Shown here piece by piece: positions 6,891-14,572 of a DNA stretch of 18,862 bases; position 1 is the first letter of the stretch, and every line of letters starts with the position of its first letter. The DNA comes from DATLBY01 sp035526665 (GTDB lineage: Bacteria > Acidobacteriota > Terriglobia > Bryobacterales > Bryobacteraceae). The notes beneath the pieces are model-generated. The model saw nothing but the letters and a program-made list of their open reading frames with translations. It ran no database searches and had not been told where the DNA came from. The stretch lies in contig DATLBY010000487.1 in the NCBI GenBank assembly GCA_035526665.1, positions 1 through 18,862 on the forward strand, in the 5' to 3' direction. The position numbers and the translations under genes were made by a program.

Positions 6891-9800
6891 ATGAAGAAAA
6901 TCCGAATCAATGAGTTGGCTAGGGAACTCGAAGTCAAGCCAAACAAGATTCTCGAATTGTTGCCGGACTTGGGAGTGCAGGAGAAGAAGACTCACTCCAG
7001 TTCTATCGACGAAGATGTTGCCATTCAGATAAAGCAGCGCTTCGTTCGCGAAGGACTCATTGGTTCCAACGGGGACGGCTACGGGCCGGACGATCATGAC
7101 GATGGGCAGTCCGCCGGGGACGATTCCATAGAATCAGGTGAGGCGGAGGCGCCCAGCCGTCCGGCGCCCGAGCCAGCCCTTCCGGAGGCAAGTGTAACGA
7201 CCGCCGAACCGGTGGCCCCGCCGTCACCGGAAGAGCAGGTCCCTTCAGCCCCCAGGATGGCCGCTTTCCCGCTGCGTCCGCCGCTGGGTGGTCCGCGCCA
7301 GCCCCAAGCCCAGTCTCATCCTCAACCTCAGCCCCCCGCGGCAAGGCAGTACCCGCCCCAGGCTCGGCAAGCCCCGCCGCCGGCTCCCGGAGCGCCGGCT
7401 CCGCTGCAGCCGCCGCGCCCTGCGCCCCAGCAGCCGTCAGCTCCCCCCACCGCGGGAGCGCCAGCCCGCAATGTTCCAATCTACCGGCCCGGCCAGGTTC
7501 TTTCCGGACCCCGTCAGCCGCTACCGCCGGGCATTGGAGCAGAAACTCGAACAGCTACGCCTGCCGGTCCGGGGCTGCCGAAGCAGCAACCTGCACAGAG
7601 TCCGGGCGTCCCGCAGCGTCCGGCTGGTCCGCGCATGCCCACAGCGCCGCCGCCCGGTATCGCCGTTCCGCGAACAACCTCCCCCCCTCCAGCCAGGACG
7701 GGTCCGGGCGCACCGCAGCAGCCAGCGCCCCCGGCACAGAGCCAACAGCGCTCAACTTTGGCAGGCCAACCAGCGGCGCGGCCGGTGGTTCCGCCACGTC
7801 CGGAACTGATAGCGCGTATTCAGGCGCGGCCACTTCCGGGACAGGCGCCACCGGCAGCTCCCCGTCCTGGGTTGCCGTCGCGTCCTCCGGCCAGTCCCGT
7901 GCCGGGCCAGCCGATTTATCGTGGTCCCATCCGTCCCGGCCAGCCGCTAATGCGCGGCCCGGGATCGCCCGGCGGCCCTCCGGCCGGCCCGGCAGGATAC
8001 CAGAACCGCGGCCCGTCGCGCACCGGGCGTCCGCTGCATCCGACGTCGCCCATGCGGGTGGAGCCTGCTACCCCGCCGCCTACCGATACCCGCCGTCAGG
8101 CATTCCGGCCAGGTCAGCGACCGGGCGGAGATCGCAAGCGGGACATGGAAGGGAAAATCCGGCAGCCTATTATTCGCCGGGAACAGGCCGCTCCTCCCCC
8201 GCCCATCGATCGCGAGATTACGATTGGCGAAGGCATCACGGTTAAAGAGCTCTCAGAAAAGCTGGGCATCAAATCGAATCTGGTCATAAAAAAACTGGTG
8301 GAACGCAAGATCTTCGCTACCATCAACCAGAGTCTCGATATCAAACTGGCGGAAGATATTTCGCGCGAGTTCGGGGCCTCTACCAACAAGCTGAGCTACG
8401 AAGAGGAAGCCAGTTGGGAAATTGAGCTGGCGGAAGACGAAAAGGACCTGGTCCCACGGGCTCCCGTTGTCACCATCATGGGGCACGTAGACCACGGTAA
8501 GACTTCGCTGCTGGATGCCATCCGGACCGCTAATGTCGCCGGGCGCGAAGCTGGCGGTATAACCCAGCATATCGGCGCCTACCAGGTGGAGAAGAATGGC
8601 CGCAAGATCGCTTTTATCGATACCCCGGGACATGAAGCGTTCACTCGCATGCGTGCACGCGGCGCCAAGGTTACCGATATCGTTGTGCTGGTAGTTGCAG
8701 CCGACGATGGTGTGATGCCTCAGACCATTGAGGCCATCGATCACGCACGAGCCGCCAAGGTTCCAATCCTGGTCGCCATCAATAAAATCGACAAGCCGGA
8801 CGCTCAATTGGATCGCATTAAGCAGCAGCTATCCGATCGCGGGCTGCTGGCGGAAGACTGGGGCGGAGAAACCGTTATGGTTCCCGTCTCCGCCAAGACG
8901 CACACCAATCTCGACCTGTTGCTCGAGATGATTCTGATCATGGCCGACCTCGGCAACTACAAGGCCAACCTTGTTCGTCCGGCTGTAGGGACCGTGCTGG
9001 AGGCGCAGTTGGATAAAGGCCGCGGTCCGGTGGCGACAGTGCTGGTGCAAAATGGCGTGCTGCGCATCGGCGACTTCTTCATTTGCGGCCAGGTTTTCGG
9101 AAAGGTTCGCGCCATGTACGACGAGGACGGCCAGCAGGTCAAAGAGGCTACTCCGTCGACGCCTGTCGAGGTCCTGGGTCTGGACGGCCTGCCGGAGGTC
9201 GGCGATGCCTTCCAGGTGGTCATCGATACCGGGAAAGCCAAGCAGATCGTCCTGTACCGCGAGTCGAAAGCGCGCGAGCAGGCGATGTCGAAGGGCGCGC
9301 GGGTGACGCTCGAGCAGTTCCACGAGCAGGTGAAAGAGGGCGACGTCAAGGAGCTGAATCTCATTATCAAATCGGATGTCGGCGGCACCGCCGAGGTTCT
9401 TTCCGACATGCTGACCAAGCTGTCGAATGAGAAGGTGAAGATTCGTATCCTCAGCAAGAATGTTGGGGCTATCACCGAAAGCGACGTGCTTCTCGCATCG
9501 GCCAGCCAAGCCATCATCATCGGTTTCAATGTGAAGCCGGACCGTACTGCTTCGGGGGTGGCGGAGAAGGAAAAAGTAGATATCCGGCTGCACTCGATCA
9601 TCTACGAGCTCACCGACGAGATCAAAAAGGCCATGTCCGGCATGCTTGACCCCGTCTTTAAAGAAGTGTTCAAGGGACGCGCGGAGGTTCGCGACGTATT
9701 TAAGATCACCAAGGTCGGCAATGTCGCGGGATGCCTGGTTACGGAAGGCGCTCTGACGCGAAATAGTCTGGTGCGTGTGACCCGCGAGCGGGCTGTGGTC

Positions 9801-9962
9801 TTTACCGGCAAGATTGAATCGTTGAAGCGTTTCAAGGATGACGTCAGCGAAGTGAAGGCCGGCTTTGAGTGCGGTGTCACTATCGCGAATTTTGCCGACC
9901 TGAAAGCCGGCGACATTCTCGACGCCTACATTATGGAGCGGATGGCCGCCGTCACCTTCTAA
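6891..9962 (+). CDS. infB: translation initiation factor IF-2 with long Pro/Ala-rich linker
   Basis: IF-2 is the GTPase that delivers initiator tRNA and promotes subunit joining. With the ATG at 6891 it has 1023 residues. An N-terminal IF2_N-type helical unit (1-50, MKKIRINELARELEV) comes first. A very long low-complexity linker of about 380 residues follows, rich in Pro, Ala, Gln, Arg and Gly. A second IF2_N unit is at about 443-490 (GITVKELSEKLGIKSN). The GTPase core has the P loop GHVDHGKT (531-538), DTPGHE (577-582) and NKID (631-634). The remaining EF-Tu-like and C-terminal fMet-tRNA-binding domains run to MERMAAVTF. An alternative TTG/ATG seven residues upstream (6870) exists, but it begins inside the 6855-6872 palindrome and lacks a ribosome-binding site. 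Neither start has a clear Shine-Dalgarno. Family assignment is certain. Confidence 0.97.
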   Translation: MKKIRINELARELEVKPNKILELLPDLGVQEKKTHSSSIDEDVAIQIKQRFVREGLIGSNGDGYGPDDHDDGQSAGDDSIESGEAEAPSRPAPEPALPEASVTTAEPVAPPSPEEQVPSAPRMAAFPLRPPLGGPRQPQAQSHPQPQPPAARQYPPQARQAPPPAPGAPAPLQPPRPAPQQPSAPPTAGAPARNVPIYRPGQVLSGPRQPLPPGIGAETRTATPAGPGLPKQQPAQSPGVPQRPAGPRMPTAPPPGIAVPRTTSPPPARTGPGAPQQPAPPAQSQQRSTLAGQPAARPVVPPRPELIARIQARPLPGQAPPAAPRPGLPSRPPASPVPGQPIYRGPIRPGQPLMRGPGSPGGPPAGPAGYQNRGPSRTGRPLHPTSPMRVEPATPPPTDTRRQAFRPGQRPGGDRKRDMEGKIRQPIIRREQAAPPPPIDREITIGEGITVKELSEKLGIKSNLVIKKLVERKIFATINQSLDIKLAEDISREFGASTNKLSYEEEASWEIELAEDEKDLVPRAPVVTIMGHVDHGKTSLLDAIRTANVAGREAGGITQHIGAYQVEKNGRKIAFIDTPGHEAFTRMRARGAKVTDIVVLVVAADDGVMPQTIEAIDHARAAKVPILVAINKIDKPDAQLDRIKQQLSDRGLLAEDWGGETVMVPVSAKTHTNLDLLLEMILIMADLGNYKANLVRPAVGTVLEAQLDKGRGPVATVLVQNGVLRIGDFFICGQVFGKVRAMYDEDGQQVKEATPSTPVEVLGLDGLPEVGDAFQVVIDTGKAKQIVLYRESKAREQAMSKGARVTLEQFHEQVKEGDVKELNLIIKSDVGGTAEVLSDMLTKLSNEKVKIRILSKNVGAITESDVLLASASQAIIIGFNVKPDRTASGVAEKEKVDIRLHSIIYELTDEIKKAMSGMLDPVFKEVFKGRAEVRDVFKITKVGNVAGCLVTEGALTRNSLVRVTRERAVVFTGKIESLKRFKDDVSEVKAGFECGVTIANFADLKAGDILDAYIMERMAAVTF

Positions 9963-9965
9963 GCT

Positions 9966-10253
9966 ATGCCCACCATCGGTGTTCTCACGATGGAACTGCA
10001 CATCGAAGCGGCCCACTCCCTGAAGGAGAAGCGGCACGTCGTAAAGAGCCTCAAAGACAGGCTGCGGCACCGCTTCAATGTCTCCGTGGCGGAGATCGAC
10101 GCCCACGATTTATGGCAGCGGGGCGTGGTTGCCGCCGTCACCGTGGCGTGCGACCACACCCGCGCGGAAACCATTCTACAGTCGGTGGAGCACGAAGCGT
10201 CGGAATTGCTAGGCGGCGCGCTGGTGTCTGCCACGCTAGAGTGGCTGGAGTAG
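9966..10253 (+). CDS. ylxP: DUF503 family protein (YlxP-like)
   Basis: A 95-residue protein beginning MPTIGVLTMELHIEAAHSLKEKR, the diagnostic opening of the DUF503 family (a short ferredoxin-like alpha/beta fold of unknown biochemical role). The SLKEKRHVVKSLKDRLRHRFNVSVAE segment and the closing ATLEWLE strand are typical and the length is normal. It starts three bases after the infB stop and ends three bases before rbfA, matching the infB-ylxP-rbfA order in Bacillus and many other bacteria. This suggests a role linked to ribosome or translation biology. The symbol is by family and position only. Confidence 0.9.
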   Translation: MPTIGVLTMELHIEAAHSLKEKRHVVKSLKDRLRHRFNVSVAEIDAHDLWQRGVVAAVTVACDHTRAETILQSVEHEASELLGGALVSATLEWLE

Positions 10254-10256
10254 CAC

Positions 10257-10682
10257 ATGGATCCCCGCCGCGCGGCGAAAGTCGCCGAAACCCTGCGTGA
10301 AGAACTGGAAGAGCTGATCGGCTATGAACTCACCGATCCGCGCATTCAGGCCAATGTCGGTGTCAGTGAGGTACTCCTCTCGCCCGACGGCCGCCGAGCT
10401 CGCGTGCGCCTGATTCTAGCCGGCACTTCCAAAGAACAGAGCGCTACGCTGGAGGCTGTGGAACACGCCCGAGGCTTTCTCCGCCGCGAACTGGCGCAGC
10501 GCATCGACATCTTCCGCATCCCCGAACTGCATTTTGAAGCGGCCGTCGGCGCGGGGTTGGGGGCACGGCTCGAGCATCTGATGAAAAGGGTCAAAAAGGG
10601 CCGGCCCCGGACGGAGGCAAGCCCGGAAAATGGGGCTCCAGAGGCCGCCGGAAGGGCCGGAGACCCAAAAAAAGTCCTGTAG
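10257..10682 (+). CDS. rbfA: 30S ribosome-binding factor RbfA
   Basis: A 141-residue protein with the RbfA KH-type fold. It starts MDPRRAAKVAETLREELEEL, then has ELTDPRIQANVGVSEVLLSPD, a central alpha-beta segment, and RIPELHFEAAVGAG close to the C-terminal helix. RbfA acts late in 16S rRNA/30S subunit maturation, the same process as RimP at the head of the operon. After about residue 115 the sequence becomes a polar, Lys/Arg/Pro/Gly-rich tail, which is common in this family. The start ATG lies three bases after the DUF503 stop. In many bacteria truB follows; here apbE follows after one base. Confidence 0.93.
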   Translation: MDPRRAAKVAETLREELEELIGYELTDPRIQANVGVSEVLLSPDGRRARVRLILAGTSKEQSATLEAVEHARGFLRRELAQRIDIFRIPELHFEAAVGAGLGARLEHLMKRVKKGRPRTEASPENGAPEAAGRAGDPKKVL

Positions 10683-10683
10683 A

Positions 10684-11685
10684 GTGAAACACTTTGTGAT
10701 ATTTTTGTTGTTAGCGGCGCTGGCCAGTAGTGCGCCCGCTGAAGGCTCAGGCCCGGAAATCCTGCGGTATGAGGAAAGTATGGATGCCATGGGCTCCACG
10801 TACTCGCTGATTCTCTACGGTCAGGACCGGGTGAAGCTCCAAAATGCCGTTGATCTCGCCTTCGAGGAGGTGAAGCGGTTAGATCGTATGTTATCTAACT
10901 ATCGGCCGGGGAGCGAATGGAGTCAAGTGAATCAGTACGCGGCCGAACATCCGGTGAAGGTTTCGCGGGAGCTGTTCGAACTTCTAAGCGCGTGCGTCGA
11001 ATACAGCCGCCTGAGTGAAGGGGCATTCGACATCAGTGTAGGGCCGCTGATGAAGGTGTGGGGGTTTTATAAAGGGAGCGGTCATCTACCGCACCGTGCG
11101 GAGGTCCGCGGCGCTCTCGCGAAGGTCGGGTATCGAAATTTGATCCTGGATCGCAAGGCGTTAACGGTGCAGTATCGCAGGCCGGGAGTTGAGATTGACC
11201 CTGGCGGGATTGGAAAAGGGTATGCGGTGGACCGGCTAGTGGATATTCTTCGCCACAACGGTATTGAGTCCGGCCTGGTCACGGCCGGGGGAAGCAGCAT
11301 CTATGCCCTGGGCGCACCGCCCAACGAACCGCGCGGATGGCGAATCAGTATCCGGCATCCCAAGGATGGGCACCGTACCGTGCAGGAAGTTTTTTTGAAG
11401 GATGTGTCGATGTCAACGTCCGGCAGTTACGAAAAGTTTTTTCGCGCCGAGGGCAGGATCTATAGCCATTTGATGGATCCCCGTACCGGGTTTCCGGCGG
11501 CTGGCATGTTGTCGGTGTCGGTGCTTACCCCCATGACGATTGATAGCGAAGCTTGGGCAAAGCCGTTCTTCATTAACGGCCGCAAATGGGCGGCTGAACA
11601 TAAACCAAAAGGATTTCGCGTGTATCTCTGCCCAGATCAACCTAGCGAAGCCGGAACGGATCATGGATGCGCATGGCTTCAATGA
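10684..11685 (+). CDS. apbE: FAD:protein FMN transferase (ApbE family), exported
   Basis: ApbE enzymes attach FMN from FAD covalently to Thr/Ser of target proteins, usually outside the cytoplasmic membrane. With the GTG start at 10684 the protein has 333 residues and a signal peptide (VKHFVIFLLLAALASSAPA). Family landmarks follow: DAMGSTYSLILYG, LDRMLSNYRPGSEWSQVN, GAFDISVGPLMKVWGFY, EIDPGGIGKGYAVD, STSGSYEKFF and SHLMDPRTG. Near the C terminus the usual metal-binding pattern Asp-x-x-x-Thr appears as Asp287-Ser-Glu-Ala-Trp291, so the Thr is replaced. The normal GGD loop reads GGSS. The frame is open upstream to 10630, but that would remove the signal peptide from the N terminus. It starts one base after the rbfA stop and its TGA overlaps the hemE region. 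Confidence 0.9.
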   Translation: MKHFVIFLLLAALASSAPAEGSGPEILRYEESMDAMGSTYSLILYGQDRVKLQNAVDLAFEEVKRLDRMLSNYRPGSEWSQVNQYAAEHPVKVSRELFELLSACVEYSRLSEGAFDISVGPLMKVWGFYKGSGHLPHRAEVRGALAKVGYRNLILDRKALTVQYRRPGVEIDPGGIGKGYAVDRLVDILRHNGIESGLVTAGGSSIYALGAPPNEPRGWRISIRHPKDGHRTVQEVFLKDVSMSTSGSYEKFFRAEGRIYSHLMDPRTGFPAAGMLSVSVLTPMTIDSEAWAKPFFINGRKWAAEHKPKGFRVYLCPDQPSEAGTDHGCAWLQ

Positions 11686-12704
11686 ATAGTCGATTTTTAG
11701 ATGCGTGCAGAAGGCGGCCCACGGATGTGCGCCCCGTCTGGTTTATGCGGCAAGCTGGCCGCTACATGAAGCAGTATCGCGACATCCGGTCGAAGCACGG
11801 CATCCTCGAAATCTGCAAGCGGCCCGATTTGGCTGCCGCCGTCACACTCCAGCCCGTTGAGGTTCTGGATGTGGATGCCGCCATCATTTTCGCGGACCTG
11901 CTGTTGCCGGTGGAGCCGATGGGTCTGAAACTGGAGTTTCTATCCGGCGAAGGTCCCCGGATCGATAATCCCGTTCGCAACTCGTCGGACGTCGACAGTC
12001 TCTCGATCTCGAACACGGACGACCTCGGCTATGTGGGAGAGGCCATCCAGCAGGTAGTAAAGGCGCTGGCCGGCCGTGTTCCGGTGATCGGATTTGTCGG
12101 TGCGCCCTTTACGCTCGCCAGCTACATGATTGAGGGCGGGCCTTCCAAGACGTTTCTGCAGACCAAGCAAATGATGTATCGCGACGAAACGCTTTGGCGG
12201 AGACTCATGGGCAAGCTGGTGGATGTGCTCGGCTCCTTCGCGCTGCTTCAGGTGGCGGCCGGGGCGAAAGTCATCCAGGTGTTTGACAGCTGGGTGGGCG
12301 CTCTCGGGCCAGACGATTACGTTCGGTTCGTGGCGCCATATTCACGCGCGCTCATCGAACGCATCCGTGCCAGCGGGGTACCGGTAATTCACTTCGGCAC
12401 CGGCGCTGCCGGCTTCTTCCGGGAGTTGCACGCCGCCGGCGGAGACGTGATGGGGGTCGACTGGCGCATCAACATCGATCAGGCATGGGCAGATATCAGC
12501 TACCGGTCGGCCGTGCAGGGCAACATGGATCCCGCGGCGCTATTCTCGCCTTTGCCCGATTTGAAGGCGCGCGTCCATGAACTCCTGAAGCGCACCGGTG
12601 CGCGCCCCGGCCACATCTTCAATCTAGGGCACGGTATCCTGCCCGAGACACCCGTGGACAACGTAAAGGCGGTGGTTCAGATGGTTCGAGAATTCAAACC
12701 TTAG
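11667..12704 (+). CDS. hemE: uroporphyrinogen decarboxylase HemE
   Basis: HemE removes four acetate carboxyls from uroporphyrinogen III to give coproporphyrinogen III, in the cytoplasm. From the first ATG it has 345 residues. The active-site segment PVWFMRQAGRYM carries Arg28 and Arg32. Asp77 is in FADLLLPVEPMG, Tyr153 is in APFTLASYMIEGG, and His322 is in NLGHGILPETP. VMGVDWR and GNMDPAALFSP are also canonical. All catalytic residues are present and length is normal. Three in-frame ATGs compete (11667, 11673, 11682). The first has GGAACGG seven bases upstream, while the last overlaps the apbE stop as ATGA, a typical coupled arrangement. I keep the longest, with low certainty on the exact start. 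The gene lies between apbE and the hemG-type oxidase. Confidence 0.95.
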   Translation: MRMASMNSRFLDACRRRPTDVRPVWFMRQAGRYMKQYRDIRSKHGILEICKRPDLAAAVTLQPVEVLDVDAAIIFADLLLPVEPMGLKLEFLSGEGPRIDNPVRNSSDVDSLSISNTDDLGYVGEAIQQVVKALAGRVPVIGFVGAPFTLASYMIEGGPSKTFLQTKQMMYRDETLWRRLMGKLVDVLGSFALLQVAAGAKVIQVFDSWVGALGPDDYVRFVAPYSRALIERIRASGVPVIHFGTGAAGFFRELHAAGGDVMGVDWRINIDQAWADISYRSAVQGNMDPAALFSPLPDLKARVHELLKRTGARPGHIFNLGHGILPETPVDNVKAVVQMVREFKP

Positions 12705-12710
12705 CCGTTC

Positions 12711-14000
12711 ATGCGGCCTGTCGTAATTGTGGGTGGGGGGATCTCCGGACTCTCCACCGCCTACTTCTTGTCGCAAGCAGGTATTCCCCTCATCCTGGTC
12801 GAGCGTGAGCCCAAGCTCGGCGGCCTGATCCAAACCGAGCACATCGATGGTTTCATCGTGGAAGGCGGCCCCGATAGCTTCCTCACCAGCAAGCCCTGGG
12901 CGCGCGAGTTGATTCACGGCGTGGGTCTTGCAGGCGATATCATTGGCTCGAACGACCACCGCCGGGCAACCTACATTTGGAAAGGCTCCCGGTTGATTCA
13001 GATGCCGGAAGGGCTCAGCATGATGGTCCCTGCCCGGATCTCGCCGATACTGACCACCCCGCTGTTGAGCTTTCCAGCGAAACTTCGCGCCTTTCGCGAG
13101 CTGTTCCGCCGGCCGGTGAAAGAGGGCCCTCCCGACCGCTCGATCGCCGACTTTGTGATCGAACACTATGGCCAGGAGATGCTCGATTATGTGGCGGAGC
13201 CGCTGCTGGCGGGCATCTTTGGCGGCGATCCCAAGGAGTTGAGCGCCGCCTCCGTGCTGCCGAAATTCGTGGAGTGGGAGTCAAAATACGGCAGTCTGTC
13301 GCGTGCCGCCCGCCACGAGATCAAGCCCACCGGGGAACCGGCTTTCACTTCCCTGCGCCATGGCATGGGAAGTCTCATTGAGGCTCTGCAGCAGCAGACG
13401 CGCGCCACCATCGTGCGCGGCACTGTAGATAGGATCGAGCAGGGCTGGCGGGTCCGTGTGAATGGAGAATGGATTGATACCAGTCACTTGGTGCTGGCCT
13501 GCCGGGACACGGAGAGCGTGCTGCCGAGTCTCTTTCCCAGTGTGCCGTATAGTTCCTCCACCGTGGTCGCGCTTGCCTACCGGCGCGAGGACGTTCCGCA
13601 CGCGATGCAGGGCTTCGGCTTCCTGGTGCCAAAGCGCGAGCGAAAAAGCGTCGCCGCGTGCACCTGGGTGCAGCAAAAGTTTGAACACCGCGTGCCGCCC
13701 GATAAGGTACTGCTGCGCTGCTTCGTAACTGGCGACGTTGGCGGAGTGCCGCAGGAGTTGAATGAGAAAATGGGTATCCGCGCGGAGCCTTTGTTCCGGC
13801 GCGTATTCGACTGGCCTCATTCGATGCCCCAATACACCGTAGGTCACGCTCACCGGGTCGAGACGATTGAGGGGATGCTGAAGGACCTGCCCGGGCTCCA
13901 CCTGGTGACGAATGCGCTTTACGGGATCGGCATTCCGGATTGTGTTAGGCTTGCCCGGCGCGTGGCGGAGAAGATTCGCGCGGGGGCTAGCGGCGCATGA
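12711..14000 (+). CDS. hemG: protoporphyrinogen/coproporphyrinogen oxidase, HemY-type flavoprotein
   Basis: A 429-residue FAD-dependent oxidase. The dinucleotide-binding fold is at the N terminus (VVIVGGGISGLSTAYFL, glycines 8-13), followed by EREPKLGGLIQT and EGGPDSFLTSKP, which is the diagnostic oxygen-dependent PPO/CPO motif. The C terminus has NALYGIGIPDCVRLARR, closing the FAD site. It converts protoporphyrinogen IX to protoporphyrin IX. Gram-positive-type relatives instead oxidise coproporphyrinogen III, and sequence alone does not settle which applies. Both hemG and hemY are used as names for this type. It starts six bases after hemE, its product acting downstream in the same pathway. 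No hemH, hemN or hemQ is seen here. Its last 14 bases overlap the end of the convergent gene on the minus strand. Confidence 0.93.
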   Translation: MRPVVIVGGGISGLSTAYFLSQAGIPLILVEREPKLGGLIQTEHIDGFIVEGGPDSFLTSKPWARELIHGVGLAGDIIGSNDHRRATYIWKGSRLIQMPEGLSMMVPARISPILTTPLLSFPAKLRAFRELFRRPVKEGPPDRSIADFVIEHYGQEMLDYVAEPLLAGIFGGDPKELSAASVLPKFVEWESKYGSLSRAARHEIKPTGEPAFTSLRHGMGSLIEALQQQTRATIVRGTVDRIEQGWRVRVNGEWIDTSHLVLACRDTESVLPSLFPSVPYSSSTVVALAYRREDVPHAMQGFGFLVPKRERKSVAACTWVQQKFEHRVPPDKVLLRCFVTGDVGGVPQELNEKMGIRAEPLFRRVFDWPHSMPQYTVGHAHRVETIEGMLKDLPGLHLVTNALYGIGIPDCVRLARRVAEKIRAGASGA

Positions 14001-14553
14001 TCACGTACGCCATGCCGGGCCGGACTTCCAGGCGATCGACCTTGTGCTTCAACGCGAACGGGGTTCCAATCTTGGCATCCGGATAGTTGGGCAAGAGATA
14101 GTTCTGGATGAGATAGTCGAGCGCCTGGCCCTCAATGGGAACTCCTGCCACTTCAACTTTTTCAATGAATACGGTAGCTTTGCCCGTGCCGGACTCCACG
14201 CGTGCCGTTACGGCCACCTCGTGCTCACCCTCCAGCAGCTTTCGCATCAGCCAGTTTGAGTTTTTCCCCCGCGCGCTGCGCAGTTTCAGGAAATCAATGA
14301 GGGCGCGTCCCGTGGCCGCGTTGTTCCCATCCAGCTGCACGCTTGGATTCCTGATCCCCTCGGGCGCCACTTCCGGAAGCTCCTTCTGGACATAAGCGTT
14401 CAGCTCCTGGGCGGAAATGGGCACGCGGCTGCCTGGTTTCGCTTTCTCCTGCTCGATCGTGTTGAACTTTTGTTTGATGCTGAGGTAGTCGGATCGCGTC
14501 GCAACGAGTAACGTTGCCGGTAGGAGCGCGAGAGCCGCGACAAGTCCGCGCAT
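13987..14553 (-). CDS. predicted secreted protein of unknown function
   Basis: A 188-residue protein starting MRGLVAALALLPATLLVATRS, a signal peptide or N-terminal anchor. The mature part is an alpha/beta-looking domain with conserved-looking stretches such as VPISAQELNAYVQKELPE, GRALIDFLKLRSA, NSNWLMRKLLEGE, VFIEKVEVAGVPIEG and YLLPNYPDAKIG. I do not recognise it. The alternating strands and 'ELNAY' entry are reminiscent of envelope lipid-binding folds, but that is speculation. The frame is open to 14697, but the ATG at 14553 gives a clean signal peptide. The preceding GGAGGT abuts this ATG with no spacer, so it is badly placed as a ribosome-binding site; a leaderless mRNA from the palindromic -10 fits better. 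It is divergent from the SYLF gene and convergent with hemG. Confidence 0.8.
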   Translation of the reverse strand: MRGLVAALALLPATLLVATRSDYLSIKQKFNTIEQEKAKPGSRVPISAQELNAYVQKELPEVAPEGIRNPSVQLDGNNAATGRALIDFLKLRSARGKNSNWLMRKLLEGEHEVAVTARVESGTGKATVFIEKVEVAGVPIEGQALDYLIQNYLLPNYPDAKIGTPFALKHKVDRLEVRPGMAYVIMRR

Positions 14554-14559
14554 ACCTCC

Positions 14560-14567
14560 ATTATAAT
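14560..14567. promoter_or_regulatory. palindromic ATTATAAT box, candidate shared -10 for two divergent genes
   Basis: The eight bases are self-complementary and contain a perfect TATAAT on each strand (plus 14562-14567, minus 14565-14560). On the plus strand the SYLF ATG begins six bases after the hexamer. On the minus strand the unknown-protein ATG begins seven bases after it. Both fit a transcription start at or next to the A of the start codon. No strong -35 hexamer is seen on either side. Confidence 0.45.
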
Positions 14568-14572
14568 CAAGC

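Noticed and set aside
7288..7809. 173-codon Arg/Pro/Ser-rich plus-strand frame
   Set aside because: It is a shifted frame within the low-complexity IF-2 linker, where GC-rich codons avoid stops in all frames.
8829..10106. 425-codon open frame on the minus strand
   Set aside because: It lies opposite the conserved GTPase and C-terminal domains of infB. Its product is His/Asp/Leu-rich with no recognisable domain, as expected for the antisense of a high-GC gene.
10630..10683. Upstream ATG for apbE inside rbfA
   Set aside because: It would place 18 polar residues before an evident signal peptide. The GTG at 10684, one base after the rbfA stop, is better.
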